From Acidobacteriota bacterium (GTDB lineage Bacteria; Acidobacteriota; Terriglobia; Terriglobales; Acidobacteriaceae): a stretch of DNA of 64,000 nucleotides. Position numbers and translations under genes: made by a program. The notes below the pieces were generated by a model. That model was not told where the DNA came from and did not search any database. It worked only from the letters and a program-made list of their open reading frames with translations. Numbering within the stretch: the stretch's first letter is position 1; each line of letters opens with the position of its first letter. Positions 36,558 through 45,036 of the stretch are shown in pieces. Where the stretch lies: NCBI GenBank assembly GCA_013289685.1, contig JABCZL010000014.1:1-64000 (forward strand), read 5' to 3'.

Positions 36558-37199
36558 TCAATGCCGCGGAGGAGTGGCGGCACTTGTTTCCGTCTTGACT
36601 AGGGGCTCCGCCAGGGGAGCGCCATTCTTGACCAACTCAGTCTTGATTTCAACCTTCTGATTAGCGAGCGGATTGATGTCCGTCTCAAAAGTTTGGTAGC
36701 CCGGAAGGGCGACCCTGATCTGATGTGTTCCCGGGGCAACTAGCATCCCTCGACCTAGGCCCTCAAACTCCCCTACGTGTCCCACGAACAGGCCGTCCAG
36801 AAAAACTGCGGCCCTCGAAGGGTTGACCGCGATCTTGACTGTAGCCGTCACATCAGGAAGCGGTCCCGTAGGGGCTTTCGCCATCGTCACGCGAACGACC
36901 TCTTTCTGTCCAGGCTGGACAAGAATTCGTTCTGTGAAGTCTTGATAACCGTCCTGGCGCACGGTAATTACGTGCTCGCCAGGCAGAAGAAGAACTTTCT
37001 TAGATCCCTTGAGTTCTTTCAGATAGCCTACGTACGCGCCGTCAACCCAGACCCCAGAAGTCTTCTCGACATGGGATTTTCCTTCAAATTGAATCTCTCC
37101 CATCACATCGTTTTCAGCATACATTGGGGCGGGTCGAAGCAAAGGAGAAACCAAGAGCAATACCCACAGTGGACCTACTCGTCGGATTGCTTTTTTCAT
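36558..37199 (-). CDS. Secreted PEGA-domain protein
   Basis: 213 aa. Signal peptide to about residue 28 (ending MYAE). Two PEGA repeats follow: VWVDGAYVGYLKEL with PGEHVITVRQDGYQDF, and VFLDGLFVGHVGEF with APGTHQIRVALPGYQTF. PEGA is a surface-layer-like beta domain found in cell-envelope proteins. ATG at 37199 has a GGAGG site 5 bases upstream and is clearly better than the longer frame from 37313. Confidence 0.82.
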   Translation of the reverse strand: MKKAIRRVGPLWVLLLVSPLLRPAPMYAENDVMGEIQFEGKSHVEKTSGVWVDGAYVGYLKELKGSKKVLLLPGEHVITVRQDGYQDFTERILVQPGQKEVVRVTMAKAPTGPLPDVTATVKIAVNPSRAAVFLDGLFVGHVGEFEGLGRGMLVAPGTHQIRVALPGYQTFETDINPLANQKVEIKTELVKNGAPLAEPLVKTETSAATPPRH

Positions 37200-37258
37200 A
37201 GAGGCCTCCATACTCGAAAATAGGGTAGAGCAGTGCAACTCCCAACACTCGCCGTTCC

Positions 37259-37450
37259 TCACGCTACTCGCTCCCCTCCTTCCGTTTCTGTCCGCAACTC
37301 TGACATGCGCCAACTATTGATTTCCTCTGGCGCGACTGTTTGTTTCGGATTGAAGACAATAGCCAGAACTGACCCAATACCCAGGCCAACTAAGAGGAAC
37401 GTGATCGCAGAATTCAAGTCGTATTCACTTTTATTCCTTACACCTTCCAT
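37259..37450 (-). CDS. Small YtxH-like membrane protein, 63 aa
   Basis: One transmembrane helix (about 15-33, ITFLLVGLGIGSVLAIVF) followed by NPKQ, the pattern of YtxH-like general-stress membrane proteins (GxGIGxxLAxxFxP). GAGAGGTG sits before ATG at 37450. It precedes the PEGA gene by about 60 bases on the same strand and may be co-transcribed. Confidence 0.65.
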   Translation of the reverse strand: MEGVRNKSEYDLNSAITFLLVGLGIGSVLAIVFNPKQTVAPEEINSWRMSELRTETEGGERVA

Positions 37451-38425
37451 AAGCACCTCTCTTCCATGCGCTCTTACAAAATACGGAAGCAGCGAACCAC
37501 TTTGTGGAGTGCAAGAACCGTGCCACTTTAACCAAAGCCTTTATTTTCCTGCTGATGCATGACTCTCAGGGCATCACGAGCAGGAAATTTCGACCGCTTC
37601 GAGACAAGAGTTCACGCGCGGCGATATAAAGGAAATACGGCTGCGTTCACCGTAAGCTCTCCACCCCTAGTTCAGGCCTCTCGACCGGAATGGGCGTGGG
37701 GCTGGACTTCGTAGGCATCAACCCCGTGAAGGCGCACTACTGGAAAGCTGTCAGCAACGGATTGTTAGCCCGTTCCTTTCCCCTCGCGACCAAGGTCGTC
37801 GCTTCGGACAAGAACCTGTTGCAGGGCCAGCCGAGTTCAGGCGTAGGATGGGCCGCGGTGGCAATCACTAGAATAGCAATGTTCGCCGCGCGGGCGTAGC
37901 CGTGTCTGTTGTGTAGACTCCCGATCTTGATGCAGTTGGGTCGCGGCCCGCAGTGTTTCTTCTTTTTGACTTTGTGGGGATGAGTTGTGTGCCTAAGAAA
38001 CAACCAAAGAGAGAATCCGAAAAGCGACAGGAAGGAAGTGGTTGCCCTGCAAAAAGAATCGGCTCTGGAGGATGAAGAGGAAGAAGACCTGAAACAGACC
38101 AACTATTCCTGATACATAGAATTTACATCCACCGGGTAGTGCGAACTCGTCGTTTCGCATTCGGTGGCAAGTTATGTAGCTGCAAGGAAAGGGATTTGGC
38201 GAATCTGGCACATTACGTGCTGGATCTAGGGTTGCAAACTGTGGAGGTGTTTATGCTTTTGGACGATCTTCGCAGCGTTGTATCTGCGATGCGGGCGCTT
38301 GGGTCAGTGCTGATGTCAGCTTCATACCCGAGCTTAACCGTTCTTCGATGATGAAGCATCAGCCTTCTCGCGCCATCTCGTGAGCCGGTGAGCAAATCAC
38401 AATTCATTTGCGCAAAGGAGCACGC
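37451..38425. other. Long gene-free stretch
   Basis: Nearly 1 kb between divergent genes. Short frames exist on both strands but none has a good start and a recognisable product. A clean AAAGGAGCACGC ribosome site closes it before the gene at 38426. Confidence 0.45.
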
Positions 38426-39169
38426 ATGAAACGATGTCTGATTCTCGTGGTACTCAGTTTGGCGGCACTGCTGGGCAATCTCGCGTGGGCAGGCTCGGCC
38501 CGTGAGGACTCAACCGAGCGACTGCAGAATTCAGCCGACGTCCTCAAGGAAATCGCGGCCGCCCCCGATAAGGGCATTCCAGAAGAAGTATTGAAGAACT
38601 CAAAATGCATCGTGGTAATTCCGCATCTGGTCAAAGCTGGGTTCATCGTCGGTGCCAAGCACGGGCGCGGAGTCGCTGTGTGCCGGACCAGTGCAGGATG
38701 GAGTGCGCCTGCTTTCGTCAGCGTCAGCGGAGGAAGCGGGGGCTTGCAGATCGGTGCGGAGGGCGTGGATCTGGTCATGCTGGTGATGAACGACAGTGGT
38801 CTCCGGCATTTGCTTTCGAGCAAGTTTGAAATCACCGGCGAAGCCTCCGCTGCCGCCGGGCCGGTGGGACGCCATGCTTCCGCCGGAACCGACTGGAAAC
38901 TGAACAGCGAATTGCTGACCTACTCCCGTTCCCGAGGCATCTTCGCCGGCTTGACTGTGGAGGGTGCGGTGATCGAACAGGATGCCGACTCCACGGTGGC
39001 GATTTACGGCAACGACCTTCCCTTCAAGAAGATCTTGCTGGGCGAGGTTGCTGCACCAACTCCGGCGGCGCCGTTCCTGCGAGCGGTGGCAAAGATCAGT
39101 CATCAAGCTGCAAGGCAAGAAGCCAGAGAACAGGCTCCAGAGGATCAGAAGACGGACAATCGGAAATAG
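38426..39169 (+). CDS. Secreted SYLF-domain (Ysc84-like) lipid-binding protein
   Basis: 247 aa. Signal peptide to about residue 22 (ending AWAG). The SYLF core is visible as ADVLKEIAAAPDKGIPEEVL, KCIVVIPHLVKAGFIVGAKHGRG, GGSGGLQIGAEGVDLVMLVM and the SYSRSRGIFAGLTVEGAVI-like stretch near 180. SYLF proteins bind phosphoinositides and associate with membranes in eukaryotes; bacterial roles are unclear. The C-terminus is a charged Gln/Glu-rich tail. ATG at 38426 has an ideal Shine-Dalgarno. Confidence 0.85.
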   Translation: MKRCLILVVLSLAALLGNLAWAGSAREDSTERLQNSADVLKEIAAAPDKGIPEEVLKNSKCIVVIPHLVKAGFIVGAKHGRGVAVCRTSAGWSAPAFVSVSGGSGGLQIGAEGVDLVMLVMNDSGLRHLLSSKFEITGEASAAAGPVGRHASAGTDWKLNSELLTYSRSRGIFAGLTVEGAVIEQDADSTVAIYGNDLPFKKILLGEVAAPTPAAPFLRAVAKISHQAARQEAREQAPEDQKTDNRK

Positions 39170-39265
39170 TTCGCTTTCTTTTGGGCGCGGCCGGTCTCGA
39201 TGGTTTCGGTCCCGACCGGTCGCGATTAAACCCTGCAGGATGATCTGCTGTAGTGCACTGGTCAA

Positions 39266-39296
39266 TTGGCGAAAAACCCCTTATCACTCATTGACC
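39266..39296. repeat. Dispersed short repeat, copy R3
   Basis: TTGGCGAAAAACCCCTTATC followed by ACTCATTGACC. A variant of the element at 197-227 and 3903-3932. It lies between convergent genes. Confidence 0.55.
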
Positions 39297-39375
39297 TTGG
39301 TCCAGTAGCTCTGGATTGGGCCACTTCGGGCGCGGCGCAACCCCGCCAGCGGTGAAAGTGAAATATCTCACCTCG

Positions 39376-39828
39376 CTACTTCTTGAGCGTGCTGGTGTGA
39401 GTGGCAACGCACAGCCACTTGCCATTCGCATAGACCCAGGTGTCGGTGAATCGCCCGTAATGATCGAATGGCTTGCCTTTGTATGAACCCTTTGCGTGGT
39501 AGGTTCCAGCAACCACCGCAGCATCTTCATAAAGGAAGACCTGCTCATCACTATTTGTCATAAGGCTTGCTGCGTAGGAAAGATCTGAATTGTCGGCCAG
39601 GAACTGGGCCTTTGTCATAAATGTGCCGTCATTATCGGTGCTAATGAAAGTTCCAGCCAGTAACCCATCCAGGGCCTTGGAATCGTGCAGCAGCTGCGCT
39701 TTGTTCCAGGCATTCTCCAGCGCGAGCAGCAGGGTTTTGCTCCCGTGGGAGGAGTCGACGGGATTCTGGGCATGACCGAATGAACCTGCGAGCCAGAGCA
39801 CGCACACTATTAATGCTCTCTTCATCAT
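39376..39828 (-). CDS. Secreted DUF4440/SnoaL-like (NTF2 fold) protein
   Basis: 150 aa. Signal peptide to about residue 21 (ending GHAQ). The body follows the DUF4440 plan: LENAWNKAQLLHDSKALDGL for the first helices, GTFISTDNDGTFMTKAQFL, and the last strands GRFTDTWVYANGKWLCVATH. Members of this cone-shaped fold bind small ligands or are enzymes such as ketosteroid isomerase. Two start codons in a row (39828, 39825) cannot be separated. Confidence 0.78.
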   Translation of the reverse strand: MMKRALIVCVLWLAGSFGHAQNPVDSSHGSKTLLLALENAWNKAQLLHDSKALDGLLAGTFISTDNDGTFMTKAQFLADNSDLSYAASLMTNSDEQVFLYEDAAVVAGTYHAKGSYKGKPFDHYGRFTDTWVYANGKWLCVATHTSTLKK

Positions 39829-40054
39829 TCCCTATGACCTCCATCGTCGGGATCCCTAAGGTCACGATAGCAGGTTGGGTGTGCGACGTGAGCCGGTGAA
39901 TCCTCCTAACTCGGACTGGCGGAACCTCATTAATTCCGGGTGTTGCTCCGCAGAGCGCCAGCACATTCAGGCGTTGACTGATGTCATAACGACGTCGGCC
40001 TCACCACGGACCGAGTAGACTTTGCGGTATCCAACCAAAAAGGCTCGGGACGAA

Positions 40055-40085
40055 GGAGGCCGAGACGAAAATCCTCTCGGCCTCC
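40055..40085. terminator. Perfect 11-base hairpin, possible bidirectional terminator
   Basis: GGAGGCCGAGA and TCTCGGCCTCC with a 9-base loop. On the minus strand a TTTTT tract follows about 13 bases later, and on the plus strand a T-rich stretch follows. It lies downstream of the minus-strand gene at 40151. Its right arm is the start of the dispersed 62-base repeat. Confidence 0.45.
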
Positions 40086-40135
40086 GGTCGAGGGAAGCTT
40101 TTCTTTTGACATCCCTTTTCATAGAACTGATTGAC
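40074..40135 (+). repeat. Dispersed 62-base repeat, copy 2
   Basis: Inverted match to 12108-12170. It starts within the right arm of the hairpin and ends ATAGAACTGATTGAC. Confidence 0.65.
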
Positions 40136-40150
40136 GCTCGCGCCTGGCTT

Positions 40151-41128
40151 TCACGTGCGGGGACGCGGAACTCGCGCCGCAGGCTTGCTCCGAAACCACC
40201 AGGCTCGCAGATGTTGGCCCGCAATGAACGCCCTTTCGAAATACCACGTCTGGCTGCCGGCTTCATGGTGTAGGCTGGCATCGCACCCCGAGACGAACTC
40301 CAGTTCTTCGGGGAGCGTTTCCACGTGTAATGTTGCTCCCAGGGTGGCCTCGTCAATATCGGTAACGTCGCAATACTGTTCGGGCACAGTTAAGCCATAC
40401 CTCCACGTGACCTGGCACGCGGCCTTCTCCCCTGCCCTGACTGGTTTCAGACTCAGAGCTGGCAAAGCGGTCTTGGGCACTCGGGAAACCCCAAGTGTGT
40501 CTTCGATCTCCACCTTGGAAGAGAGGTTCTCGTCGGAGAACGTGTATATCTTTCTACCGGCAATTCCGTACTCCAGAAAACGAAACTCCGGCTGAAAAAA
40601 GGTCTCGGCGGTCAACTCCGGCGCATAATCGCGCACCGCTTCCGAGTAATTTCTAATCTCGTAACGAACCTCGACATTCACCTGTACGCGCCCGTTTTCG
40701 GGAGTCGAAAACGCGTAGCTCTTCACATAGTGATCCCGCACCAAGTCCGTGGAAACAACATCGCGAACCAGTCCTTGCATTTCGGCAGGCAGACCTCGTC
40801 CGACCAACGTTTGCGCCAGCCCGTCAGAAACCCTTTCCACCAGAAGCTTGGCGGAGAAAAGATCGAAAGCTACCCCCAAAATCATGGCGACGATCAAGGC
40901 GTCGGCCAGAAAATAGACAAGCTCGTTCGCAGGCCACGAGTAGGGATAGTTCGCTCGGGCGAGCACACCCACGGCACCGGCCAACAGGAACGGCAAGAGC
41001 AGTCGGAAATGATCTTTGACTGACAGTGCGTAAAACCGCCGTGCCGGCGTGCGATCCTTCGCCGGAATCGTCGTGGGAGCTGCGCTTTCGCTGGCTTCGT
41101 CGACGCTTAGAATCTCGATCGGGGGCAT
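40151..41128 (-). CDS. Two-TM membrane protein of unknown function, 325 aa
   Basis: Two adjacent transmembrane helices (about 43-58 and 70-92) follow a short Pro/Thr-rich N-terminus. The soluble remainder is predicted alpha/beta with a charged helix (LLVERVSDGLAQTLVGRGLP) and a beta-rich C-terminus. No family recognised. A clean TTGAGGTAAT site precedes ATG. Likely anchored in the inner membrane. Confidence 0.65.
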   Translation of the reverse strand: MPPIEILSVDEASESAAPTTIPAKDRTPARRFYALSVKDHFRLLLPFLLAGAVGVLARANYPYSWPANELVYFLADALIVAMILGVAFDLFSAKLLVERVSDGLAQTLVGRGLPAEMQGLVRDVVSTDLVRDHYVKSYAFSTPENGRVQVNVEVRYEIRNYSEAVRDYAPELTAETFFQPEFRFLEYGIAGRKIYTFSDENLSSKVEIEDTLGVSRVPKTALPALSLKPVRAGEKAACQVTWRYGLTVPEQYCDVTDIDEATLGATLHVETLPEELEFVSGCDASLHHEAGSQTWYFERAFIAGQHLRAWWFRSKPAARVPRPRT

Positions 41129-41710
41129 GGCATTACCTCAATGTCGGGTATAGTTGATCAAAAGCTGGCTTGCAATTTGGTTTCCGGTTCTCACCGACGG
41201 AGACACACAAGGGCTTCTTTCGTTCTCCGTAGCCGGTCCGAACGGAAACCCAGTGGAATCGCGAAATGTCGCCGCCAGCAACCCTCTGAGGTGCAAAATG
41301 AAAACTCCGTGCATCCGGACGTACCAAATCTGCCGTTGGCCAGAGTTTCAGTAATCGGCGCTCTGTGGTTTGTTGGTGTAGGAAATTGAGTATACACCGC
41401 GGCAGTCGAGCTACAAACGCCTGCCAAAGGCTTTCTGGTATGGGCTATGCTGCCGCCGGCAGCGTCGCCGGGCGACTGTTGCGCAACGGTTCGTACGCTT
41501 CTCCGCTCACCCACAAACGATGCAGCAACACTCGCGCCGGAACAGGTGCCGATAATGCGACGTGAGGCGGTCAGCGTTTACCAGCGGCGGGAGGCCGATC
41601 AACTAATCATGAACAATGGCAAGAGCAAGACCGTTTTCGTCAATTTTTCCGCAGCCTGCTAGTCATCATTACAGCCATACGCCTTAAGGCTTTGCCAGAC
41701 TTCTTCACTT
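41129..41710. other. Gene-free stretch upstream of copy D
   Basis: No convincing gene. The last 50 bases (from about 41661) are the left arm of the dispersed element (CATCATTACAGCCATACGCC), continuing into the gene at 41711. Confidence 0.5.
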
Positions 41711-41972
41711 TCACAAGGCCGGCTTGCGGAAATCATGTGCAGGCGTCTCGCCGTACCCTTTTCTACTACTTTTTGCTTCCGCTCGGGCCAGGAGTTTCTC
41801 TACCGTGGCGATTCGCCGCTCCAGCTCCGTCGTCTCGAGTGCACGGAGCTGCAAATTCAGGAGCGGCGCCAGACCGGCCGCGACCCTGGGATGAAGTTTG
41901 CCGGTGTAGACGTCGCTGATCAGCTTCTCCACGGCGTCTTGCACTGCGATCACGTTGTCCAATTTGGGCAAC
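41661..41972 (-). repeat. Dispersed element, copy D (inside the intact gene)
   Basis: Homology to copies A, B and C covers the 3' flank (CATCATTACAGCCAT, CCTTAAGGCTT) and the gene up to the PKLDNV codons near 41972, then stops. The shared part of A-C to the right is absent here, so D is the likely source copy and A-C are derived. Confidence 0.65.
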
Positions 41973-42151
41973 GGATCGATGAGTTCCTCCGGAATACGGC
42001 TTTTGCTCCGGCCCCCGATCCGGCCCAACTCAGCGGCTTTGTTTGGGTTGGCGTGGAAGAAACATAGGCCACCAGAGGTTGCGGCGGCCCGGCAGGGCTT
42101 GCCGCTCTTGGTTTGGCCCTGACAGCGTGGATTAGAATTAAGGAGAGTCAT
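41711..42151 (-). CDS. Intact GKPCRAA-family protein, 146 aa
   Basis: The N-terminus has [17 protein letters not shown] and [20 protein letters not shown]: three cysteines and a histidine arranged like a small zinc site, followed by a glycine-rich turn. The C-terminal two thirds are helical (about 60-140) with heptad leucines ([19 protein letters not shown]). The family recurs in Acidobacteria; function unknown, possibly nucleic-acid related. ATG overlaps the stop of the upstream gene by 2 bases (ATGA), so the two are co-expressed. It is the only complete copy in the window. Confidence 0.7.
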   Translation of the reverse strand: MTLLNSNPRCQGQTKSGKPCRAAATSGGLCFFHANPNKAAELGRIGGRSKSRIPEELIDPLPKLDNVIAVQDAVEKLISDVYTGKLHPRVAAGLAPLLNLQLRALETTELERRIATVEKLLARAEAKSSRKGYGETPAHDFRKPAL

Positions 42152-42459
42152 CCTTCTTCCAACTCGAGATCGGCTTGATGACGAGCGCGAGCCGCTTTGT
42201 AGGTCGCAATCAGTTGCCGAAGCTTCATATTGTCTTCCGGCGGTGCGCCATTTAAAGGGGCAATTATGGTTATACCTATTTGGCCTAGGTCTCGAAATCC
42301 ATGGCCAGGACACGGAAGATTCTTCTCCTCCTCAAACTGTTCCGCGGTGCGGAAAAACGTAATCCCCTTGCAATTGCAATCGGCTAACTGTTCTCGCCTC
42401 GCGACATCGGCCATCCTTCGCTCAACCTGCGCTAATCGCTTCCCGAGGTTTCTTGACAT
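42148..42459 (-). CDS. Small hypothetical protein, 103 aa; partner of copy D
   Basis: Starts MSRNLGKRLAQVERRMADVA, a basic helix; then DCNCKGITFFRT with two cysteines, and LPCPGHGFRDLG with another Cys/His set, suggesting metal binding. The C-terminal helix is charged (MKLRQLIATYKAARARHQAD). GAGGTGGG lies before ATG at 42459. Translationally coupled to the GKPCRAA gene. No family known. Confidence 0.6.
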   Translation of the reverse strand: MSRNLGKRLAQVERRMADVARREQLADCNCKGITFFRTAEQFEEEKNLPCPGHGFRDLGQIGITIIAPLNGAPPEDNMKLRQLIATYKAARARHQADLELEEG

Positions 42460-42719
42460 AAATTCCCACCTCAACCGACATTCTGTGGACCCAGCTCACG
42501 TTTCGAATTTTGTTGACCATCGAGGGAAAGTATTCTGGGGAGGATCTGCACCCGACGAGACTAGCGCACCTCTACTTGCATCCTAGATCATTCGGCGCGA
42601 TCTGTAAAAGGAAAGGTTGATGTTACTTTGGTAACCGATTGAATGTGAAGTAACTTGGGGATATTCGACGACGACTTTTGTAGTTGGGGTGGTTTGTTGC
42701 AATTGGAGAACAACAGAAA

Positions 42720-42929
42720 TCAGTCCGTCGTTTTGGTGCCCAACCGCCCCAGCATCCGCCGGAGAGACTTCGTGCCTTGTTTCTTGTATGCGTCGGATCC
42801 GGCCATAATGAAAGCTTCGCAAATCCGGGCGACACTCTGACCTTCGCGAGTCGCGATCGCCTCAACGTCTCTCTTCAAGTCTGAGTTAACTCTGAAAGTC
42901 AGACGAGTGTCTTTCTTCATTGGCGCCAT
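42720..42929 (-). CDS. Ribbon-helix-helix (CopG/Arc-like) regulator
   Basis: 69 aa. The strand RLTFRVNSDLKRDVEAIATR, then GQSVARICEAFI, gives the N-terminal strand and two helices typical of RHH DNA-binding dimers. It is divergent from the recombination operon starting at 43037, with the inverted/direct repeat at 42991-43020 between them; autorepression and control of the operon are the natural model. The start is placed at 42929 (MAPMKKDT). Confidence 0.72.
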   Translation of the reverse strand: MAPMKKDTRLTFRVNSDLKRDVEAIATREGQSVARICEAFIMAGSDAYKKQGTKSLRRMLGRLGTKTTD

Positions 42930-42990
42930 CTTAACATCCCGCATTTGTGGGAATCCCGTTCAAAATCTATTGACTCATTGGGTACAATTA

Positions 42991-43020
42991 TGTCATCCTT
43001 TTGTCATCCATTTGGATGAC
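42991..43020. promoter_or_regulatory. Tandem and inverted TGTCATCC operator
   Basis: TGTCATCC occurs twice in direct orientation (42991-42998, 43002-43009). The second copy pairs with TGGATGAC to give the perfect palindrome GTCATCCA-TT-TGGATGAC (43003-43020). It lies 16-46 bases before the likely start of the operon, after a TACAAT -10-like hexamer (42983-42988). RHH proteins typically bind such arrays cooperatively. Confidence 0.6.
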
Positions 43021-43036
43021 CAACGAAGAGGACCCA

Positions 43037-43798
43037 ATGCGATCGAAGAGTGATCTGTCGAGAACAAATCTGTCAGCAGCTAGGCGCAAGTGGTCGACAC
43101 AGATGAATCGTTCCACGACCCAGGCCCTCCGGCTGCTAACCCAGAGCTACCAATTTTCTGTTATCGGCGGAGATCTGCTTCTCCTCGACAATGGTTGGTA
43201 TGTGACCCACACCGGTCTGATCCGTCTTGCTGCTCGCAAGCAATGCCGAGGAATTCATGTTCAACCGATTGCAGAATTCTCGGACTCAAGAAATGGTCGG
43301 TATGCGTTCAAGGCTACCGTCTACAAGTCTCGCACGTGCCAGGGATTCGTCGGTTACGGTGACGCCGATCCCTCCAATGTCTCGTTCCTTGTCCACGGCG
43401 CAGAAATGCGGGTGGCCGAAACTCGTGCGGTCAACCGCGCCCTGCGCAAGGCCTACGGGATCGGTATCTGCTCTGTTGAGGAAATCGGTTCCCTCGCAGA
43501 ACCCGCGCAAGCTTCCCGAGAGTTGAAGAAACTCCCCCCACAACCTGCCAGCGGAAATGGTCACAGCAGTCCGAAAGTCCGCGACCGCCTCTGCCACATC
43601 ATCCGCCAGCATCAACTCGATCCCAACTTGGTCAAGGCCTATGCCACCGATTTCTGCGCGGTCAAGACACTGCGTGATGCGACCCGCGAACAAGTGGAAA
43701 ACTTCGTCTCGCACCTGTCTGATTGGGCCGAGAAGGACCGTAATGCCCTGCTCTGCCAGCTCAACAGCTATCTCGGCCAGAAAGAAGGTGCCGCATGA
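43037..43798 (+). CDS. Putative RAD52/ERF-like single-strand annealing protein, 253 aa
   Basis: Residues 50-150 carry LDNGWYVTHTGLIRLA, GFVGYGDADPS and AEMRVAETRAVNRALRKAYG. The last block, an Ala-Glu-x-Arg run with TRA-NRALR then a glycine, resembles the conserved helix of RAD52-superfamily annealing proteins. The C-terminal third (about 180-250) is a separate helical domain. ATG at 43037 has AGAGG 5 bases upstream; earlier starts overlap the operator. First gene of five overlapping or nearly overlapping genes. The family assignment is inference and needs profile searching. Confidence 0.55.
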   Translation: MRSKSDLSRTNLSAARRKWSTQMNRSTTQALRLLTQSYQFSVIGGDLLLLDNGWYVTHTGLIRLAARKQCRGIHVQPIAEFSDSRNGRYAFKATVYKSRTCQGFVGYGDADPSNVSFLVHGAEMRVAETRAVNRALRKAYGIGICSVEEIGSLAEPAQASRELKKLPPQPASGNGHSSPKVRDRLCHIIRQHQLDPNLVKAYATDFCAVKTLRDATREQVENFVSHLSDWAEKDRNALLCQLNSYLGQKEGAA

Positions 43799-44223
43799 AG
43801 CGCCAGATCACCGGCCTGCACGCCGCCGATCGCTGCGCCTCAGACCAGATCCCCGACGGTGTCTTCCTCGTTCGGGTGCAACGAGTCAGGTTTCAGAGGC
43901 AGGCACAGAAACCGTACTACACCTTGGCTCTGGCCGTTCTGGAACCCAACCGGTTTTCCGGCCACATCCTTTCCAGCCGGCTCTATTGCACTCCGAAAGC
44001 GCTGTGGAAGCTGAACTGGTTTCTGCGCGACTTCGGCTACGACACCGAACTGCTCGGCCGCGACGAAGTCGATGAGAGGCAGCTTGTCGGGCTGAAGGGC
44101 GTGGTCAAGATCAGCCATATCGACTTTAACGGCGCTTCCCTGCTCCGACTCGACGGCTTTGCACCCGCCGGCCGTTGGGAAGAACTTTCACCCGCAAACC
44201 TGGACAATCCGCAGGTGGCCTGA
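43795..44223 (+). CDS. OB/DUF669-like putative ssDNA-binding protein, 142 aa
   Basis: Starts in the stop of the upstream gene (ATGA). Beta-strand-rich: GVFLVRVQRVRFQ, YYTLALAVLEPNRFSGHILS, ALWKLNWFLRDFGYD, and LKGVVKISHIDFNG. The layout matches phage DUF669-type SSB analogues that sit beside annealing proteins. Residue-level evidence is modest, so this is a fold-and-context call. It shares one base with the next gene (TGATG). Confidence 0.5.
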   Translation: MKRQITGLHAADRCASDQIPDGVFLVRVQRVRFQRQAQKPYYTLALAVLEPNRFSGHILSSRLYCTPKALWKLNWFLRDFGYDTELLGRDEVDERQLVGLKGVVKISHIDFNGASLLRLDGFAPAGRWEELSPANLDNPQVA

Positions 44224-45026
44224 TGACCTACAGCTACACCCAGATCAGCCAATACCTCACCTGCCCGCGCCGGTATCGGCATCGCTATCTCGATGGCTGG
44301 AAGGAGAAGGACACCCGGGCAGCGATGCTGTTCGGTCGCGCCTTCGAACGAGCCCTGGGTGGGCTGTTTCGGCGAGAAGATCCCGGAGCCGTCCTGTTCG
44401 CCGAGTGGTCCGCCTGCCAGAGCCAGGACTTGCACTACTCCAATCGAGACTCCTGGGACCGTATGCTGCGGCAAGGCCTCATGCTGTTGACCCGGTTCTG
44501 CCAGGACAATCGGGTCCGAGTCCTCCAGCCTCGACGGAATCTGCAGATCAAGTTCACCCGGCCCGTCGGCGACAGGAACGACTTCGTTGCGTACGTCGAT
44601 GCCATCGGAAGACTCGACGGCACGCGCTGCCTGCTGGAGTGGAAAACCTCTTCCAGTCGATACCCGGAAGAACCCGACGGACTGCTGTCTCTGGATCCGC
44701 AGCTGGTTTGCTACTCCTGGATCACGGGCATTGCGGAGGTCGCCCAGGTCGTATTCGTCCGCAAGAGCCTGGTCGAAATCCAGTACCTGCGCACTACTAT
44801 CACTGACGAGCAACGGCAGGAGTTTGGCCACCTCGTGGAAGACACGATCCGGCGCATCGAATCGGCGGACTTTCCCCCGCACAGTGGCATCCGTTTCCCT
44901 CAGAATCCGTGCAGCAGCTGCCCGTACGTGGGGCTCTGTCTTGGAAAGCAAGCGATGATTGACGCCGCGGTGGTGCGGCGTCCAGGAGCAGAAGATCTTG
45001 GTTGGATTGACGAGCTTAATTACTAG
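44223..45026 (+). CDS. Cas4/RecB-like PD-(D/E)XK nuclease with Fe-S cluster cysteines
   Basis: 267 aa. The first motif, ISQYLTCPRRYRHRYLDGW, contains Cys14. The catalytic core shows Asp126 (AYVDAIG), Glu139-x-Lys141 (EWK) and the QLVCYSW helix. The C-terminus has NPCSSCPYVGLC with Cys230, Cys233 and Cys239. Four cysteines in this spacing hold a 4Fe-4S cluster in Cas4 and AddB-type exonucleases. It should resect DNA ends. No cas1, cas2 or repeat array is near, so it is a stand-alone recombination nuclease. Confidence 0.8.
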   Translation: MTYSYTQISQYLTCPRRYRHRYLDGWKEKDTRAAMLFGRAFERALGGLFRREDPGAVLFAEWSACQSQDLHYSNRDSWDRMLRQGLMLLTRFCQDNRVRVLQPRRNLQIKFTRPVGDRNDFVAYVDAIGRLDGTRCLLEWKTSSSRYPEEPDGLLSLDPQLVCYSWITGIAEVAQVVFVRKSLVEIQYLRTTITDEQRQEFGHLVEDTIRRIESADFPPHSGIRFPQNPCSSCPYVGLCLGKQAMIDAAVVRRPGAEDLGWIDELNY

Positions 45027-45036
45027 GAATCCGCCC

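Larger units (their letters stand above)
39829..40150. other. Intergenic stretch with hairpin and 62-base repeat
   Basis: Holds a strong hairpin (40055-40085) and the second copy of the 62-base repeat. No gene seen. Confidence 0.5.

Noticed and set aside
44223-45026. CRISPR-Cas locus
   Set aside because: A Cas4-like gene alone; no repeat array, cas1 or cas2 in the window.
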